A stretch of DNA of 64,000 nt from PALSA-926 sp964476835. GTDB taxonomy: Bacteria; Pseudomonadota; Alphaproteobacteria; Micavibrionales; UBA2020. This document shows positions 49,820 through 58,839 of the stretch, in pieces; position 1 is the first letter of the stretch, and the number at the start of each line of letters is the position of its first letter. Made by a program: the position numbers and the translations under genes. The notes beneath the pieces were generated by a model. It was not told where the DNA came from. It worked only from the letters and a program-made list of their open reading frames with translations, and did no database searches. The stretch spans positions 7,939 through 71,938 of the forward strand of contig CAYZCE010000007.1 in assembly GCA_964476835.1 (NCBI GenBank), given 5' to 3'.

Positions 49820-50625
49820 AAAACGTAAAAGCGAAGAAGCTTTCCTTCACCAAGATGATCCCGAACATGATCACGCTGACGGCGATGGCCGCCGGCATGA
49901 CCTCAATCAAGTTCGCAATCGTCGGAAAATGGGAGGAAGCGGCGCTCGCCATCATCGTCGCCGCCTTCATGGACGCCTTCGACGGCGCCGCCGCGCGCCT
50001 GCTCAAGGCGCAGAGCAAGATGGGCGCGGAACTCGACAGCCTTTCCGACTTCGTCTGCTTCGGCGCCGCACCGGCGATCGTCACCTTCCTGTGGACGACC
50101 AACCAGGCCGGCCGCCTCGGCTGGATCGTCTCGCTGATCTTCGCGATGGCGGTGGCACTGCGCCTTGCGCGCTTCAACATTTCCAAGGACGAGGAAGTGG
50201 CGGACAACCCGCTCAACAAGTATTTCACCGGCATCCCCTCGCCGGCCGGCGCGTTGCTCGCGCTGCTACCGATGATCGTCAGCTTCCAGGTCGACGCGGG
50301 CGAGAACGCGACGGCCTTCGCCTATACGACCGCGCCCGGTTTCGTTTGCGTCTGGTTGGTGGTGCTGGCGGCGATGCTGGTCAGCCATATCCCGACCTTC
50401 TCGACCAAGCAACTGCGCATCCCGCAAAAGATGATCGTCCCGGCGCTCGGCGTCTTCGCGATCATCATCGCCGGCCTGATCAACGAGACGTGGGCAACGC
50501 TGACCGTGCTCGGCGTCACCTACCTGCTGCTGATGCCCTTCGGCGTGCGGCATTATAACCGCAAGAAGGCCTCGCTCGCGCAGGGCGTCAAGGATCCTGA
50601 CGACGACCTGACGGACGAAGACTGA
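49816..50625 (+). CDS. pssA: CDP-diacylglycerol--serine O-phosphatidyltransferase
   Basis: Makes phosphatidylserine, the substrate of Psd. The 269-aa membrane protein has about eight hydrophobic segments and the CDP-alcohol phosphotransferase signature in the DAFDGAAARLLKAQSKMGAE segment and then LDSLSD, following D-x2-D-G-x2-A-R-x8-G-x3-D-x3-D. NKYFTGIPSPAGALLAL follows. The start is GTG at 49816 inside the psd stop region. Together with psd it forms a two-gene phosphatidylethanolamine operon. The tail is acidic (DPDDDLTDED). Confidence 0.97.
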   Translation: MKNVKAKKLSFTKMIPNMITLTAMAAGMTSIKFAIVGKWEEAALAIIVAAFMDAFDGAAARLLKAQSKMGAELDSLSDFVCFGAAPAIVTFLWTTNQAGRLGWIVSLIFAMAVALRLARFNISKDEEVADNPLNKYFTGIPSPAGALLALLPMIVSFQVDAGENATAFAYTTAPGFVCVWLVVLAAMLVSHIPTFSTKQLRIPQKMIVPALGVFAIIIAGLINETWATLTVLGVTYLLLMPFGVRHYNRKKASLAQGVKDPDDDLTDED

Positions 50626-50632
50626 TTATCTT

Positions 50633-51358
50633 TTAATTTGAACCTTTGGGCGGCGCAGGATGCATCTGCGCGGCAGCCTTGGGCACGGCGTTCTTGAGCC
50701 TTTCGGGCGTGCGCAGAACGGTGTTTTCGGCCGTATCCACGCCGCGCTTGTAGTCTTGCGCAAGACGCTTGGTGTTCTCGTACGGGTTGGACATGACGCG
50801 GTTGGTCACGCTCAGCTCGGCGATGATCTCGGCGACCTTGATGGCGCGGGCATCCGATTCCTTCACCGAAGCGCCCCGGATCGGGGACGGCTTGGCGCCG
50901 GTCAACGACGCACCCGTCAGCGATATGCCGGTGATGCGTGCACGCGCCGCAATATCGTCGCGCATGCGGGAGGTGAGCGGCGCGCGGCGCGCAGCGGCCT
51001 TCTTGTCGCCATAGCTTTGCGGCACCAGCGGCGTGACGCGCGATGCCTTGTTGTTGGCGCTGACGCCGCCGCCGACGAACATGCTGCCCTTGCTTTTGGG
51101 ATTGACGAACATGCTGCTGCCAGTTGTGCCGGCGCGGGCGGCGGGGGTGTTCTTGTTGCTGGAAGCCACATCGTCTGCGGCGGTGACGGCAGCAGCGGCA
51201 ACGCCGAGGCCGGTTGCGGCCAGCATCATCTCGCTCGCCATCTGGCTCGCATCGTTGCCGGGGCCGGGTGCGGTCTTTTCCGCTTCCAGCGCGCCGATCA
51301 GGTCCTGCTTGTGCTGTTCAAGCGACAGGTTTGCCGAGTCTTGCTGCAGTTTTTCCAT
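50633..51358 (-). CDS. Hypothetical protein, Ala/Ser/Lys-rich
   Basis: A 241-aa protein I do not recognise. No signal peptide; one weakly hydrophobic Ala-rich stretch at about 40-62 (ASEMMLAATGLGVAAAAVTA). The middle is Ser/Gly/Asn-rich and probably disordered; a basic helical part follows (about 130-220, ITGISLTGASLTGAKPSPIRG is a short ISLTGASLTGA repeat). An AGGGCCGC site precedes the ATG. It converges with pssA 7 bases away and lies on the same strand as comM, 96 bases downstream of it. Function unknown. Confidence 0.7.
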   Translation of the reverse strand: MEKLQQDSANLSLEQHKQDLIGALEAEKTAPGPGNDASQMASEMMLAATGLGVAAAAVTAADDVASSNKNTPAARAGTTGSSMFVNPKSKGSMFVGGGVSANNKASRVTPLVPQSYGDKKAAARRAPLTSRMRDDIAARARITGISLTGASLTGAKPSPIRGASVKESDARAIKVAEIIAELSVTNRVMSNPYENTKRLAQDYKRGVDTAENTVLRTPERLKNAVPKAAAQMHPAPPKGSN

Positions 51359-51454
51359 GCGGCCCTCTTTATGCCTTGATAAAACTCACACCCTGATTTT
51401 ACCACGATGACGATTTTTATGCGCAACTATGTTGCAACTATTTGATTTTACTAA

Positions 51455-52993
51455 TTAAGCCGCTAGCGTCACGCCCGGTTGGAGTCGGCGGTAGCCCAAA
51501 GCCTCGACCACATGGGCGCGGCCGATGGATTCGCTGCGGTCGAGGTCGGCGATGGTGCGCGCGACCCGCAGGATGCGGTGATAGCCGCGCGCCGAAAGCT
51601 TCATGCGCTCCGCCGCCTCGGTCAGCAGCTCGCGAGTCGCATCGTCAAGCGGGGCGATCGCCGTCAGCACGTCGCCATCCGCATCCGCATTGGCACGCAG
51701 GCGCTCCGCGCCGGGGATAGAGAGGAAACGTTCACGCGCAATAGCGCGCGCGGCGGCGACGCGTGTCGCGACCTGCGCCGAATTCTCGCGCGGCGCGGGC
51801 AGCGAGAGGTCGGAAGGCTTCACCGCCGGCACCTCGATATGGATGTCGATGCGGTCGAAGATGGGGCCGGAGATTTTCGCCTGATAGTCCATCACGCATT
51901 TCGGCGCGCGGCCGCAGGCGCGCGAGACGTCGTCGACGTGGCCGCAGCGGCACGGGTTCATCGCCGCGACCAGCTGGAAGCGCGCGGGGAAAGTGACGTG
52001 GTAATTGGCGCGCGCCACCATGACCGAACGCGTCTCGATCGGCTGGCGCAGCGCCTCGATGGTCTGGCGCGAGAATTCCGGCAGCTCATCAAGGAACAGC
52101 ACGCCGTGGTGCGCCAGCGAAATCTCGCCCGGCTTCGCGCGGTGCCCGCCGCCAACCAGCGACACCAGAGACGCCGAATGGTGAGGGCTGCGGAAGGGCC
52201 GCGTACGCACCAGCCGCCCTTCGTCGAGCATGCCGGCGACCGAATGGATCATCGAGGTTTCCAGCGCCTCGACCGGCAGGAGCGGCGGCAGGATGCCGGG
52301 CAGCCGCGCCGCCAGCATCGACTTACCCGAACCGGGAGGGCCGACCATCAGCATGTTGTGACCGCCCGCCGCCGCGATCTCAAGCGCGCGCTTGGCGCTT
52401 TCCTGTCCCTTGACTTCGGAGAGATCGGGCACGGGCATATTGTCTTCAAGCGCCGATATATCGGCCATGGGACGCGCGAGCACCTGCACGCCCTTCATGT
52501 GATTGAGCAGCGCGACGAGATTGGCGGGCGCCAGCACTTCAAGCTCCCCCGCCCAGACGGCTTCGCGTCCGCACGCCTCGGGGCAAATGATGCCGCGCCC
52601 CGACGCCGAAGCCGAAATTGCCGCCGGCAGCACGCCTGCCACCGGGCGGATGCCGCCGTCGAGCGCAAGCTCGCCGAGCACCACGTAATGCGCCAGCTCT
52701 TCGCCCGGGAAGACGCCCATCGCCGCCAGCACGCCCAGCGCGATGGGCAGGTCGAAATGGCTGCCTTCCTTCACAAGGTCGGCGGGCGCCAAGTTGACGG
52801 TGACGCGCTTGGCCGGCAGCGACAGGCCGATCGCATGCAGGGCGGCACGCACACGCTCGCGGCTCTCGCCCACGGCCTTGTCCGGCAGCCCGACGATGTT
52901 GAACGCCGGCAGGCCGTTGGCGATCTGGACCTGGACGTCGATATCCAGAACCTCGACGCCCTGAAACGTCACTGTGCTAACGCGTTGAACCAT
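51455..52993 (-). CDS. comM: YifB/ComM family Mg-chelatase-like AAA+ ATPase
   Basis: ComM is a hexameric helicase that promotes branch migration during integration of transforming DNA. The 512-aa product has an N-terminal Lon-like domain (PAFNIVGLPDKAVGESRERV; KEGSHFDLPIALGVLAAMG), the AAA+ domain with Walker A GPPGSGKSMLAARLPGILPP, HHSASLVSLVGGG, Walker B LFLDELPEFSR, a zinc-like CRCGHVDDVSRACGRAPKC cluster, and a C-terminal domain (YHRILRVARTIADLDRSESI). Length and order match the family. The other competence gene here is dprA. It diverges from a small gene over a promoter region with a palindrome. Confidence 0.95.
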   Translation of the reverse strand: MVQRVSTVTFQGVEVLDIDVQVQIANGLPAFNIVGLPDKAVGESRERVRAALHAIGLSLPAKRVTVNLAPADLVKEGSHFDLPIALGVLAAMGVFPGEELAHYVVLGELALDGGIRPVAGVLPAAISASASGRGIICPEACGREAVWAGELEVLAPANLVALLNHMKGVQVLARPMADISALEDNMPVPDLSEVKGQESAKRALEIAAAGGHNMLMVGPPGSGKSMLAARLPGILPPLLPVEALETSMIHSVAGMLDEGRLVRTRPFRSPHHSASLVSLVGGGHRAKPGEISLAHHGVLFLDELPEFSRQTIEALRQPIETRSVMVARANYHVTFPARFQLVAAMNPCRCGHVDDVSRACGRAPKCVMDYQAKISGPIFDRIDIHIEVPAVKPSDLSLPAPRENSAQVATRVAAARAIARERFLSIPGAERLRANADADGDVLTAIAPLDDATRELLTEAAERMKLSARGYHRILRVARTIADLDRSESIGRAHVVEALGYRRLQPGVTLAA

Positions 52994-53070
52994 ATAATTT
53001 TATTTTGTTGAATCAGACGGATCAGGACTTTTGTACATGAAATGTTCTCGTCGGTCAAAGGAATAACATT

Positions 53071-53100
53071 TGACAGAATGTCAATAATTATAGTACTCTA
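53071..53100 (+). promoter_or_regulatory. Promoter with palindromic operator between comM and the 131-aa gene
   Basis: TTGACA-GAA-TGTCAA (53071-53085) is a perfect 6-bp inverted repeat. Its left arm is a consensus -35, and TACTCT follows 18 bases after it (53095-53100). A dimeric repressor bound here would cover the promoter of the plus-strand gene, and possibly that of comM, which starts 78 bases to the left. Confidence 0.45.
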
Positions 53101-53133
53101 TCCATGTTAGTTCATCCTTTCAAGGAGCCTTGC

Positions 53134-53529
53134 ATGACTGCCCACGTTGATTACGTCCTTCTCAACCTCACCGCGTATCGCGGCACCGTCGATGAGTTCA
53201 AGGAACTGCTGTTCAACCACGGCGACGACAAGAACGCGATGATCGCCATCGTGTCAGGCCTTGACGGCGAAAGCGCCGAGGGCCTCTCCTACCGTCTCCC
53301 CAATGCCCTTCATGAAACGGAAAAGCGCGCCGCGCTGGCCAGCTTCCGCGGACAACAAAACGAATTCTCGCCCAACAGCATCGAATCCAAGCTGAAGAAG
53401 GCCTACGACAAGGCCTCCACCAAGGTGGATAAGCTGACCGAGCGCAACACCGAGCTGGAAAAGGAAGTCGCGCGCCTCAAGAGCGAACTCGCGCAGAAGA
53501 ATTCCGGCCCCGGCTGGCAAGGCCACTGA
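53134..53529 (+). CDS. Hypothetical small protein with C-terminal coiled coil (family member 1)
   Basis: A 131-aa protein of unknown function. An AAGGAG site lies 7 bases before the ATG at 53134. No signal or membrane segment. The C-terminal half has FSPNSIESKLKKAYDKAST then KVDKLTERNTELEKEVARLK, a regular coiled coil. The next gene encodes a diverged homologue with the same plan: a tyrosine/glycine N-terminus, an ekra.l..f middle, FSP, then the helix. A hairpin terminator separates them, so each has its own transcript end. Confidence 0.75.
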   Translation: MTAHVDYVLLNLTAYRGTVDEFKELLFNHGDDKNAMIAIVSGLDGESAEGLSYRLPNALHETEKRAALASFRGQQNEFSPNSIESKLKKAYDKASTKVDKLTERNTELEKEVARLKSELAQKNSGPGWQGH

Positions 53530-53543
53530 CACAACAGCTTCAT

Positions 53544-53582
53544 AAAAAGCGCCGTCAACCCCGGGATTGACGGCGCTTTTTA
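53544..53582. terminator. Hairpin terminator between the two small paralogues
   Basis: GCGCCGTCAA and TTGACGGCGC form a perfect stem with a short loop, flanked by A5 on one side and T5 on the other. It ends the plus-strand 131-aa gene. Confidence 0.85.
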
Positions 53583-53621
53583 TTGCGCCATAATACGGGC
53601 TGTTTTCAGCAGGAGCATTTT

Positions 53622-54008
53622 ATGAAGTACAAGGATATGAACTATTCCGCTTGGTCGGGCACCGCGGAGCAACTGGTCACGCTGCTCAAGACCTTCGGGC
53701 AAGATCCTATGGCCGTCGAGGAAATCCAGAGGGGCATCAACGGCACATATTATCCCGACACGCCGCGCTTCGCTGGCTGGCTGACGGAACGCGCCAGGCC
53801 CGCCATCGAGGCCGAGGCGAAGAGATCCCTGATGGTGGATTTCCACGCGAAAAAAGGCGTTTTCTCTCCCGACTATACCGAAGCGAGCCTCGCAGAGAAA
53901 TTCAATCAGGCACAGGTACGCATCCGCGCACTCGAGCAGCAGGTCGCTGAACAGAAGCAAACCATCGAAACGCTCTCAAAGAAGAACGACAACCCGAGCA
54001 TCCACTAA
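53622..54008 (+). CDS. Hypothetical small protein with C-terminal coiled coil (family member 2)
   Basis: A 128-aa diverged paralogue of the preceding gene. CAGGAG precedes the ATG at 53622. Residues 45-85 include the shared EAEAKRSLMVDFHAKKGVFSP element; the C-terminal helix (EASLAEKFNQAQVRIRALEQ) is a coiled coil. The same helix plan appears in the 205-aa protein at 7.2-7.8 kb. Its stop overlaps the convergent ileS stop by 4 bases. Function unknown. Confidence 0.75.
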   Translation: MKYKDMNYSAWSGTAEQLVTLLKTFGQDPMAVEEIQRGINGTYYPDTPRFAGWLTERARPAIEAEAKRSLMVDFHAKKGVFSPDYTEASLAEKFNQAQVRIRALEQQVAEQKQTIETLSKKNDNPSIH

Positions 54009-56854
54009 GCGGCAGCGGCGGCCTGCTGTTTCTGCACGACGCCCGCGCAGCGCGCGCAGAGCGTGGCATGGGCGGCGTTGGTGCCGACGTCGGTGGTGTA
54101 TTTCCAGCAGCGTTCGCACTTGTCGCCGGCCGCTTTTTCGACGACGACGGCGATGCCGGGAACATCTGCGTTCGCAAACGCGCCTGCGGGCGCCGCGCCG
54201 TCTTGCAGCGCCAGATCCGAGGTGATGCAGACGTCGGCGAAACCGACGCTTTTCAGCACTTGCGCCAAGGCCGTGTCGGAGACATAGACCTTGGGCGCGG
54301 CTTCGAGAGACGCGCCGATCATCTTTTCCGCCCGCTTGACTTCAAGCGCGCCGGTGACGACGCCGCGTGCGGCGAAGACCTTTTGCCATTTTTCTTCCAG
54401 CTCCGGCTTGTGCCACGCGGCAGGCGCGGGCGGCAGGATGCTGAGGTGGATGCTTTCCTTCGTGTCTTCCAGCGTCAGGCCCTTGTACGACAGCCACGCC
54501 TCCTCCGCCGTGAAGCAGAGAACCGGCGACAGCCAATGCACGAGGTGGTTGAACACGGCGTCGAGCACCGTCAGCACGCCGCGGCGTTTGACGCTGTCGG
54601 TCGCTTCGCAATAGAGCGTGTCCTTGCAGACGTCGAAGTAGAACGCCGACAGCTCGCGCGCGCAGAAGTTATGCACGACCGTGGTCATCTCGAGAAAGTT
54701 GAATTCCGAGATCGCCTTGCGCACGGTGCCGTCGATCTCGTGCAGCTTGTGCAGCACCCACTTGTCCATGTCGGAGAGCTGCGCGTAGTCGACCTTCTCG
54801 AAATCCTGCAAGCTACCGAGCAGATAGCAGAACGTGCCACGGATGCGGCGGTAGATGTCGATGTGGCCTTGCAAAATATGCTCGCCGAACTTGATGTCTT
54901 CCGTATAGCCCGAGCCGGCGACCCACAGGCGCAGGATGTCGGCGCCGTGAATCTCCATCAGCTTCGACGGCGCGGTCACGTTGCCCTGCGACTTCGACAT
55001 CTTGTAGCCTTTTTCGTCGAGGATGAAGCCGTGCGTCAGCACGTTCTTGTACGGTGCGCCGTGTCCGGTGCCGGTGGCGACGAGCAGCGAGGACTGAAAC
55101 CAGCCGCGATGCTGGTCGGAGCCTTCGAGGTAGAGGTCGGCGGGCCATTGCAGTTCAGGCCGCTGGCGCAGCACGAAATCCTGCGTGATGCCGGATTCCA
55201 TCCAGACGTCGACGATGTCCTTCACTTGATCGTAGTCGTCGGCCTTGTGGTCGTTGCCGAGGAAATCCTGCGCCGGGCGGTTGTACCAGCTTTCCGATCC
55301 GTCCTTCTGGAAGATATCGATGATGCGCGCGAGAACCTTTTCGTCCTTGAGCGCTTCGCCGGTCTGCTTGCTGACGAAGATCGCGAGCGGCACGCCCCAG
55401 ACGCGCTGGCGGCTGACGCACCAGTCGCCGCGTTGCTCGACCATCGCGCCGATGCGGTTCTGGCCGCGCTCGGGATACCACGTGGCCTTCTTGATTTCAG
55501 CAAGCGCGCGGTCGCGGATGCCGGTCTTGTCCATCGAGATGAACCACTGCGGCGTCGTGCGGAAAATCACCGGCGCCTTCGACCGCCACGAGTGCGGATA
55601 GGAGTGCTGCACCTGCCCCTTGGCGACAAGGTTGCTCGCGTTCAGGATCGCCTCGGTCACCAGCTTGTTGGCGGGGCCCTTCTTGCCATCGCCGTAGTAC
55701 ACAGCTGCGCCCGCGAACAACGGCACGCGATCGGTATATTTGCCGTCGCCCGTAACCGTCTCCGGCACTTCGATGCCATTCTTGACGCCGAGACGGTGGT
55801 CGTCTTCGCCGTGCCCGGGCGCGATATGCACGAAGCCGGTACCGGTGTCGGTGGTGACGAAATCGCCTGCGAGCAGCGGCACGTCGAAGTCGTAGCCTTG
55901 GCCGTGCAGCGGATGGCGGCAGATTGCGCCCTTGAACTGCGCGCCCTTGCCAAGCTGCGTGTCTTTCGACGCCGTGATGCCGGCGGCCGCGACGAACGCC
56001 GCATGGAGCGCTTCGCAGATCACGTATTTGTCGCCCGCCTTCACGAGGCTGCCTTCCTTCACCGAAGACACTTCGAGCAGCATGTAATCCATGTCCTCGC
56101 CATAAGCGATCGCGCGGTTGCCGGGCAGCGTCCACGGCGTGGTCGTCCAGATGACGACCGAGGCGCCAGAAATAGCAGCCGGGCCGGATTTCACGGGGAA
56201 CGCGACGTAGAGCGTATCGGAGGTGATGTCCTTATACTCGATCTCCGCTTCCGCCAGCGCGGTCTGTTCGGGGATCGACCACATCACGGGCTTGGAGCCG
56301 CGGTAGAGGGAACCGTTGAGCAGGAACTTGTGCACCGTCGCGGCGATGGTGGCTTCGGAGTTCTTGTCCATCGTCTTATACGGGTTCTTCCAGTCGGCGA
56401 GGATGCCGAGGCGCTGGAATTCGCCCGACTGCACACCCACCCACTCGGCTGCGAAATCACGGCAGGCCTTGAGAAAGCCGACGCGGTCGCTGTCCTTGGT
56501 GATGTTGCTCTTCTTGGCGCGGAAATTTTCCTCGACCTTCCACTCGATCGGCAGGCCGTGGCAGTCGAAGCCCGGCACCAGCGGCGCGTCATAGCCTATC
56601 ATCTGGTGGCTGCGGCACACGACGTCCTTGAGCACGGTCGAAAGCACGTGGCCGAGGTGGATGTTGCCATTGGCAAAGGGAGGCCCCATGTGCAGGATGA
56701 ATTTCTCGCGGCCCTTGGACGCGGCGCGCTGGCGCTCGTAGAGGCCCATCTTCTCCCAGCGCTGCTGCAGCTGCGGCTCCTTCTGCGCGAGACCCGCGCG
56801 GCGCGGGAAGTCCGTTTTGGGGAGGTGGATGGTCTTGCTGTAATCGATGGTCAT
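54005..56854 (-). CDS. ileS: Isoleucyl-tRNA synthetase
   Basis: Charges tRNA-Ile. The 949-aa class I enzyme has the HIGH-type motif in GPPFANGNIHLGHVLSTVLK, the CP1 editing domain, the KMSKSQGNVTAPSKLM motif, the anticodon-binding domain, and a C-terminal zinc finger CERCWKY to CARCAG. The ATG at 56854 with AAGGA upstream gives the usual N-terminus (MTIDYSKTIHLP); a longer in-frame ORF adds an unrelated leader. The zinc finger and length indicate the bacterial type (IleS1). Confidence 0.98.
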   Translation of the reverse strand: MTIDYSKTIHLPKTDFPRRAGLAQKEPQLQQRWEKMGLYERQRAASKGREKFILHMGPPFANGNIHLGHVLSTVLKDVVCRSHQMIGYDAPLVPGFDCHGLPIEWKVEENFRAKKSNITKDSDRVGFLKACRDFAAEWVGVQSGEFQRLGILADWKNPYKTMDKNSEATIAATVHKFLLNGSLYRGSKPVMWSIPEQTALAEAEIEYKDITSDTLYVAFPVKSGPAAISGASVVIWTTTPWTLPGNRAIAYGEDMDYMLLEVSSVKEGSLVKAGDKYVICEALHAAFVAAAGITASKDTQLGKGAQFKGAICRHPLHGQGYDFDVPLLAGDFVTTDTGTGFVHIAPGHGEDDHRLGVKNGIEVPETVTGDGKYTDRVPLFAGAAVYYGDGKKGPANKLVTEAILNASNLVAKGQVQHSYPHSWRSKAPVIFRTTPQWFISMDKTGIRDRALAEIKKATWYPERGQNRIGAMVEQRGDWCVSRQRVWGVPLAIFVSKQTGEALKDEKVLARIIDIFQKDGSESWYNRPAQDFLGNDHKADDYDQVKDIVDVWMESGITQDFVLRQRPELQWPADLYLEGSDQHRGWFQSSLLVATGTGHGAPYKNVLTHGFILDEKGYKMSKSQGNVTAPSKLMEIHGADILRLWVAGSGYTEDIKFGEHILQGHIDIYRRIRGTFCYLLGSLQDFEKVDYAQLSDMDKWVLHKLHEIDGTVRKAISEFNFLEMTTVVHNFCARELSAFYFDVCKDTLYCEATDSVKRRGVLTVLDAVFNHLVHWLSPVLCFTAEEAWLSYKGLTLEDTKESIHLSILPPAPAAWHKPELEEKWQKVFAARGVVTGALEVKRAEKMIGASLEAAPKVYVSDTALAQVLKSVGFADVCITSDLALQDGAAPAGAFANADVPGIAVVVEKAAGDKCERCWKYTTDVGTNAAHATLCARCAGVVQKQQAAAAA

Positions 56855-57041
56855 GGGCGCATTCCTTTTCTTCCCCCTGCATAGCACAGCCCCCTGCCCT
56901 TGGTCGATTCTTGCACTGATATATTTTTCATATTTATTGAATAAGGCGGATGCCGCGCAAGCATAGGGAATGCCGCATCGGCATTTGCCGGAGGGATCGA
57001 ACAGGTGTCATGCTTTTCCCGTCAACAACAGGAGAACGCAC

Positions 57042-57569
57042 ATGACCACCCCCTCCCGCCTGACCCAGGCTTTCCTCTTCGCCGCCGAAAAACACGTCGA
57101 CCAGCGCCGCAAGGGCCACCGGCACGAGCCTTACGTCAACCACGTGATCGAGGTCGCCAACCTGCTCGCCGCCCACGGCGCGGACGAAGACACCGTCATC
57201 GCGGGCATCCTGCATGACACCATCGAGGACACCGGCACCACTTACGAAGAGCTGCTGCAGGCCTTCGGCCGCAACGTCGCCGACATCGTGCGCGAAGTCA
57301 CCGATGACAAGTCCCTGCCGAAAACGGAGCGCAAGCGCTTACAAGTCGAGCATGCCGCGCATGCGTCGAATGCGGCGAAAATGGTCAAGCTGGCCGACAA
57401 ATCCGCCAACCTGCGCGCGCTACTCGAAAGCGCGCCGGCGGATTGGGAACAGCGGCGCATCACCGAATATTTTACCTGGGCGAAATCGGTCGTCGACAAC
57501 TGCCGCGGCGTCAACGCGGGGCTGGAGAAGATCTTCGATGACCTGTATGCGCGAAAGAGGATGGCGTGA
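57042..57569 (+). CDS. MESH1-like HD-domain hydrolase (small alarmone hydrolase type)
   Basis: A 175-aa HD protein. It has QAFLFAAEKHVDQRRKGHRH, EPYVNHVIEVANLLA, the metal-binding HDTIEDTGTTYEELL motif, and EVTDDKSLPKTERKRLQVEH, AAKMVKLADKSANLRAL. The DDKSLPKxERKRLQVExAxHxS stretch is the hallmark of the MESH1/RelA-SpoT hydrolase-only proteins that remove pyrophosphate from (p)ppGpp (the animal MESH1 also acts on NADPH). No synthetase domain follows. The AGGAG site before the ATG at 57042 fixes the start; a longer in-frame ORF begins earlier but has no such site. It diverges from ileS. Confidence 0.88.
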   Translation: MTTPSRLTQAFLFAAEKHVDQRRKGHRHEPYVNHVIEVANLLAAHGADEDTVIAGILHDTIEDTGTTYEELLQAFGRNVADIVREVTDDKSLPKTERKRLQVEHAAHASNAAKMVKLADKSANLRALLESAPADWEQRRITEYFTWAKSVVDNCRGVNAGLEKIFDDLYARKRMA

Positions 57570-57573
57570 TTTC

Positions 57574-57756
57574 TTACTGGACGACGACAGCACAGCCGTT
57601 GTCATCGCACACGACGCTGGGCGCGCGCGTGCCGCCGGCGAGAGCCTGATCGAGGCGACCGCTGATGTAGCTGGCCAGCTGGGCATCGGTCATGGCCGCA
57701 TCCGCCCAAGCCGGCGTTGCCACAAATACAAGCAAAATCAATGCAATAAATCTCAT
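57574..57756 (-). CDS. Hypothetical small secreted protein
   Basis: A 60-aa predicted exported protein: signal peptide MRFIALILLVFVATPAWADA (cleavage near 18-20), then about 40 residues with two Cys (VCDDNGC) that could form a disulfide. The ribosome site is weak. It follows trpS on the same strand (57 bases after its stop) and converges with the HD gene 4 bases away. Too short to assign. Confidence 0.55.
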   Translation of the reverse strand: MRFIALILLVFVATPAWADAAMTDAQLASYISGRLDQALAGGTRAPSVVCDDNGCAVVVQ

Positions 57757-57812
57757 TTGATGTCCGGCTGTTGTCGTTGGTGGATTATGTATAGCCAATC
57801 TGCCGCCGCCTG

Positions 57813-58826
57813 TCAACCGAGGCGTTTCAGCCCCACGACCTCGCGCGCCCGCGACAGCGTCTCACGCGCGGCCTTGCGCGCCTCGGCGGCGCCGGCGGCC
57901 AGTAGCGCATCAATCTTCGCGGTATCCGCCATGAAGTCGTTATAGGCCTTGGTCGGCGCTTCAAACGTTTTCTCGAGCGCCTCAAGCAGCAGCTTCTTTG
58001 CATCGCCATAGCCCATGCCGCCCTCGAGGAAGGCCTTGCGCATCGCCGCGATATCGTCGGGCGCGGCGAAGTGGGCGTAGAGTAGGTAGATCGCGTTGCC
58101 GTCGGGATCCTTCGGCTCGTTCGGCAGCTTGCTGTCGGTGACGATCTTCATCACCAGCTTCTTGCGCGACGCGCTGTCGAGGAAGACGGGGATATGGTTG
58201 TTGTAGGACTTGCTCATCTTGCGTCCGTCGAGGCCCGGCAGCAGCGCGCCGCTTGCGCCTTCTTCCAGCTTGTAGGCGGGCAGCTTGAACACGGGCTCGA
58301 AGGTGTGGTTGAAATAGCCCGCGATGTCGCGCGCGAATTCGACGTGCTGCACCTGGTCCTTGCCCACAGGCACGATATCGGTCTGCGCCATCAGGATGTC
58401 GGCCGCCATCAGGATCGGGTAGGTGTAAAGGCCCATGTTGACGTCGGCATCCACGTCCTTGCCCGCCTCGCGGTTCTTGTCGACCGAAGCCTTATAGGCG
58501 TGCGAACGATCCATCAATCCCTTGGGTGTGACAGCGGAGAGCAGCGTGGTGATCTCGAAAATCTCCGGCACATCGGACTGGCGGTAGAACACGGTGCGCG
58601 CCGGATCAAGCCCAAGCGCAAGGTACGTCGCCGCCACCTCGTAAGAGTCGCGGCGCAGCGCGGCAGGGTCATAGACCGCGTTGAGCGCGTGATAATCCGC
58701 GATAAACAGGTAGCTTTTCGCGTATTCGCGCGACATGCGCAGCATTGGGCCAATGGCGCCGATGTAGTTGCCGATGTGGGGCGCGCCCGTGGGCTTGACG
58801 CCGGTAAGGATGGTTTTTGCGATCAT
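57813..58826 (-). CDS. trpS: Tryptophanyl-tRNA synthetase
   Basis: Charges tRNA-Trp. The 337-aa class I enzyme has TGVKPTGAPHIGNYIGAI (HIGH equivalent), FIADYHALN, ILMAADILMAQTDIVPVGKDQ and LPGLDGRKMSKSYNN (KMSKS). The C-terminal helical domain is complete. It starts 13 bases after the membrane-protein gene ends. Confidence 0.97.
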   Translation of the reverse strand: MIAKTILTGVKPTGAPHIGNYIGAIGPMLRMSREYAKSYLFIADYHALNAVYDPAALRRDSYEVAATYLALGLDPARTVFYRQSDVPEIFEITTLLSAVTPKGLMDRSHAYKASVDKNREAGKDVDADVNMGLYTYPILMAADILMAQTDIVPVGKDQVQHVEFARDIAGYFNHTFEPVFKLPAYKLEEGASGALLPGLDGRKMSKSYNNHIPVFLDSASRKKLVMKIVTDSKLPNEPKDPDGNAIYLLYAHFAAPDDIAAMRKAFLEGGMGYGDAKKLLLEALEKTFEAPTKAYNDFMADTAKIDALLAAGAAEARKAARETLSRAREVVGLKRLG

Positions 58827-58839
58827 GGTCTATCTCTCG

